Assembly (NCBI GenBank): GCA_945787305.1
Contig: CALZIH010000329.1
Coordinates: 1 to 6,328 of the forward strand
DNA length: 6,328 bases
Source of the DNA: an uncultured Desulfobulbaceae bacterium
Lineage (GTDB): Bacteria; Desulfobacterota; Desulfobulbia; Desulfobulbales; Desulfobulbaceae
Direction: 5' to 3'
Positions 5,832 to 6,328 of this stretch are shown piece after piece (within the stretch, counting starts at the first letter, position 1; every line of letters begins with the position of its first letter). The notes beneath the pieces are model-generated. The model was not told the DNA's origin. It saw only the letters and a list, made by a program, of their open reading frames with translations, and searched no databases. Position numbers and translations under genes: made by a program.

Positions 5832-6328
5832 TCAGTAGGTATTGTTTGCTGGATGGGTTGATGGCGCAAAAAATTCATAGCCGTTAAAACCATTCCATTT
5901 CAGAGTAAAGGTGGAGAGGTTGCTTGCATGCATAGTCTGGATCAGTGCGGTCGGCAGATGTGAAATTATTGTTTCAACATCAAGCTGTATACTGGAAAAG
6001 ACCATGCTGCTGAAGTTGGGATTATAATAGGTCCGCATGTTAAAGAAACCGGCACTGCTTGCATTGTATGTTGACATGGTCTGTTCAACGGTCATGTGAT
6101 GCGGAAGGTCAAACATGATGGTTCCCGGGAAACTGGCCAGCCAATTACCAGCAGTATCCGCCATAATGGATTGTTCTCCTATCTGGTTGCCCATGGCGTC
6201 ATAGAGAATAAATTCAAGTGTCGTCCCGGGTTCTGCACGACCGGTGTAGATTGGTGAAACCGGGAGGATCGGTTTCTGCCAGGGGATCTCGTCAAACGGA
6301 TAAAGGACGATTTCCTCATCGACTCGGG
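5832..6328 (-). CDS. C-terminal part of a larger, probably secreted protein with a bacterial Ig-like repeat (5' end outside window)
   Basis: The frame is open at the right edge (first full codon at 6326) and ends at TGA 5834-5832, giving 164 residues. The ATG at 6194 is internal, because the frame continues upstream with protein-like sequence. Residues about 25-72 carry the pattern of a bacterial Ig-like domain of adhesin type (SPIYTGRAEPGTTLEFILYD, then ADTAGNWLASFPG). The last 100 or so residues (from HHMTVEQTMSTYNASSAGFF to THPANNTY) are rich in Asn, Ser, Thr, Phe and Tyr, with very few Lys or Arg and no Cys, which suits a secreted tail. I do not recognise this tail as a named family. No RTX Gly/Asp nonapeptides are visible in the part shown. 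The 21-nt gap to the TolC-like gene and the absence of a terminator make it the likely substrate of the export genes, by inference. Confidence 0.75.
   Translation of the reverse strand, partial: RVDEEIVLYPFDEIPWQKPILPVSPIYTGRAEPGTTLEFILYDAMGNQIGEQSIMADTAGNWLASFPGTIMFDLPHHMTVEQTMSTYNASSAGFFNMRTYYNPNFSSMVFSSIQLDVETIISHLPTALIQTMHASNLSTFTLKWNGFNGYEFFAPSTHPANNTY

Noticed and set aside
1..6328. CRISPR array, tRNA, rRNA, insertion sequence or long repeats
   Set aside because: No regularly spaced repeats, cloverleaf-like sequence, transposase motif or long inverted repeats were seen; nearly all of the window is explained by the minus-strand genes.

Overview
The window reads as part of one operon-like cluster. 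Every supported gene lies on the minus strand, so transcription runs from the right edge to the left edge. Junctions are tight (21 nt, 6 nt, 3 nt and one overlap), and I see no promoter or terminator between genes. The gene content (TolC-type outer membrane protein, periplasmic adaptors) indicates a Gram-negative bacterium. Overall gene style and mid-range GC would fit a Desulfobacterota/deltaproteobacterial or gammaproteobacterial source, but the taxon is a guess.

Layout in transcription order: (1) 6328-5832, the C-terminal 164 residues of a larger protein with a bacterial Ig-like repeat followed by an Asn/Ser/Thr/aromatic-rich tail, probably a secreted or surface protein; (2) 5810-3975, a 611-residue TolC-like outer membrane channel with a signal peptide and an unusual N-terminal extension; (3) about 3844-3078, a HlyD/AcrA-like periplasmic adaptor whose reading frame breaks near 3350-3358, with a short conserved stretch apparently missing at the break; (4) 3124-2825, a 99-residue DUF3467-like protein overlapping the end of the broken adaptor frame; (5) 2818-974, a 614-residue protein joining about 350 cytoplasmic GAF-like residues to a membrane-anchored HlyD-type adaptor; (6) 970 to beyond position 1, the first 323 residues of an M50 (site-2 protease-like) membrane metallopeptidase with a PqqD-like N-terminal domain.

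Inferred joint role: an envelope-spanning export or processing machine. TolC would be the outer membrane exit and the two adaptors would bridge the periplasm. The M50 protein with its PqqD-like domain, paired with the GAF-adaptor, would sit in the inner membrane where a type I system has its ABC ATPase. No ABC ATPase is visible here, although one could lie outside the window. The Ig-like protein just upstream is the obvious candidate substrate. The broken first adaptor raises the question of whether the system is decaying, relies on the second adaptor, uses recoding, or reflects an assembly error.
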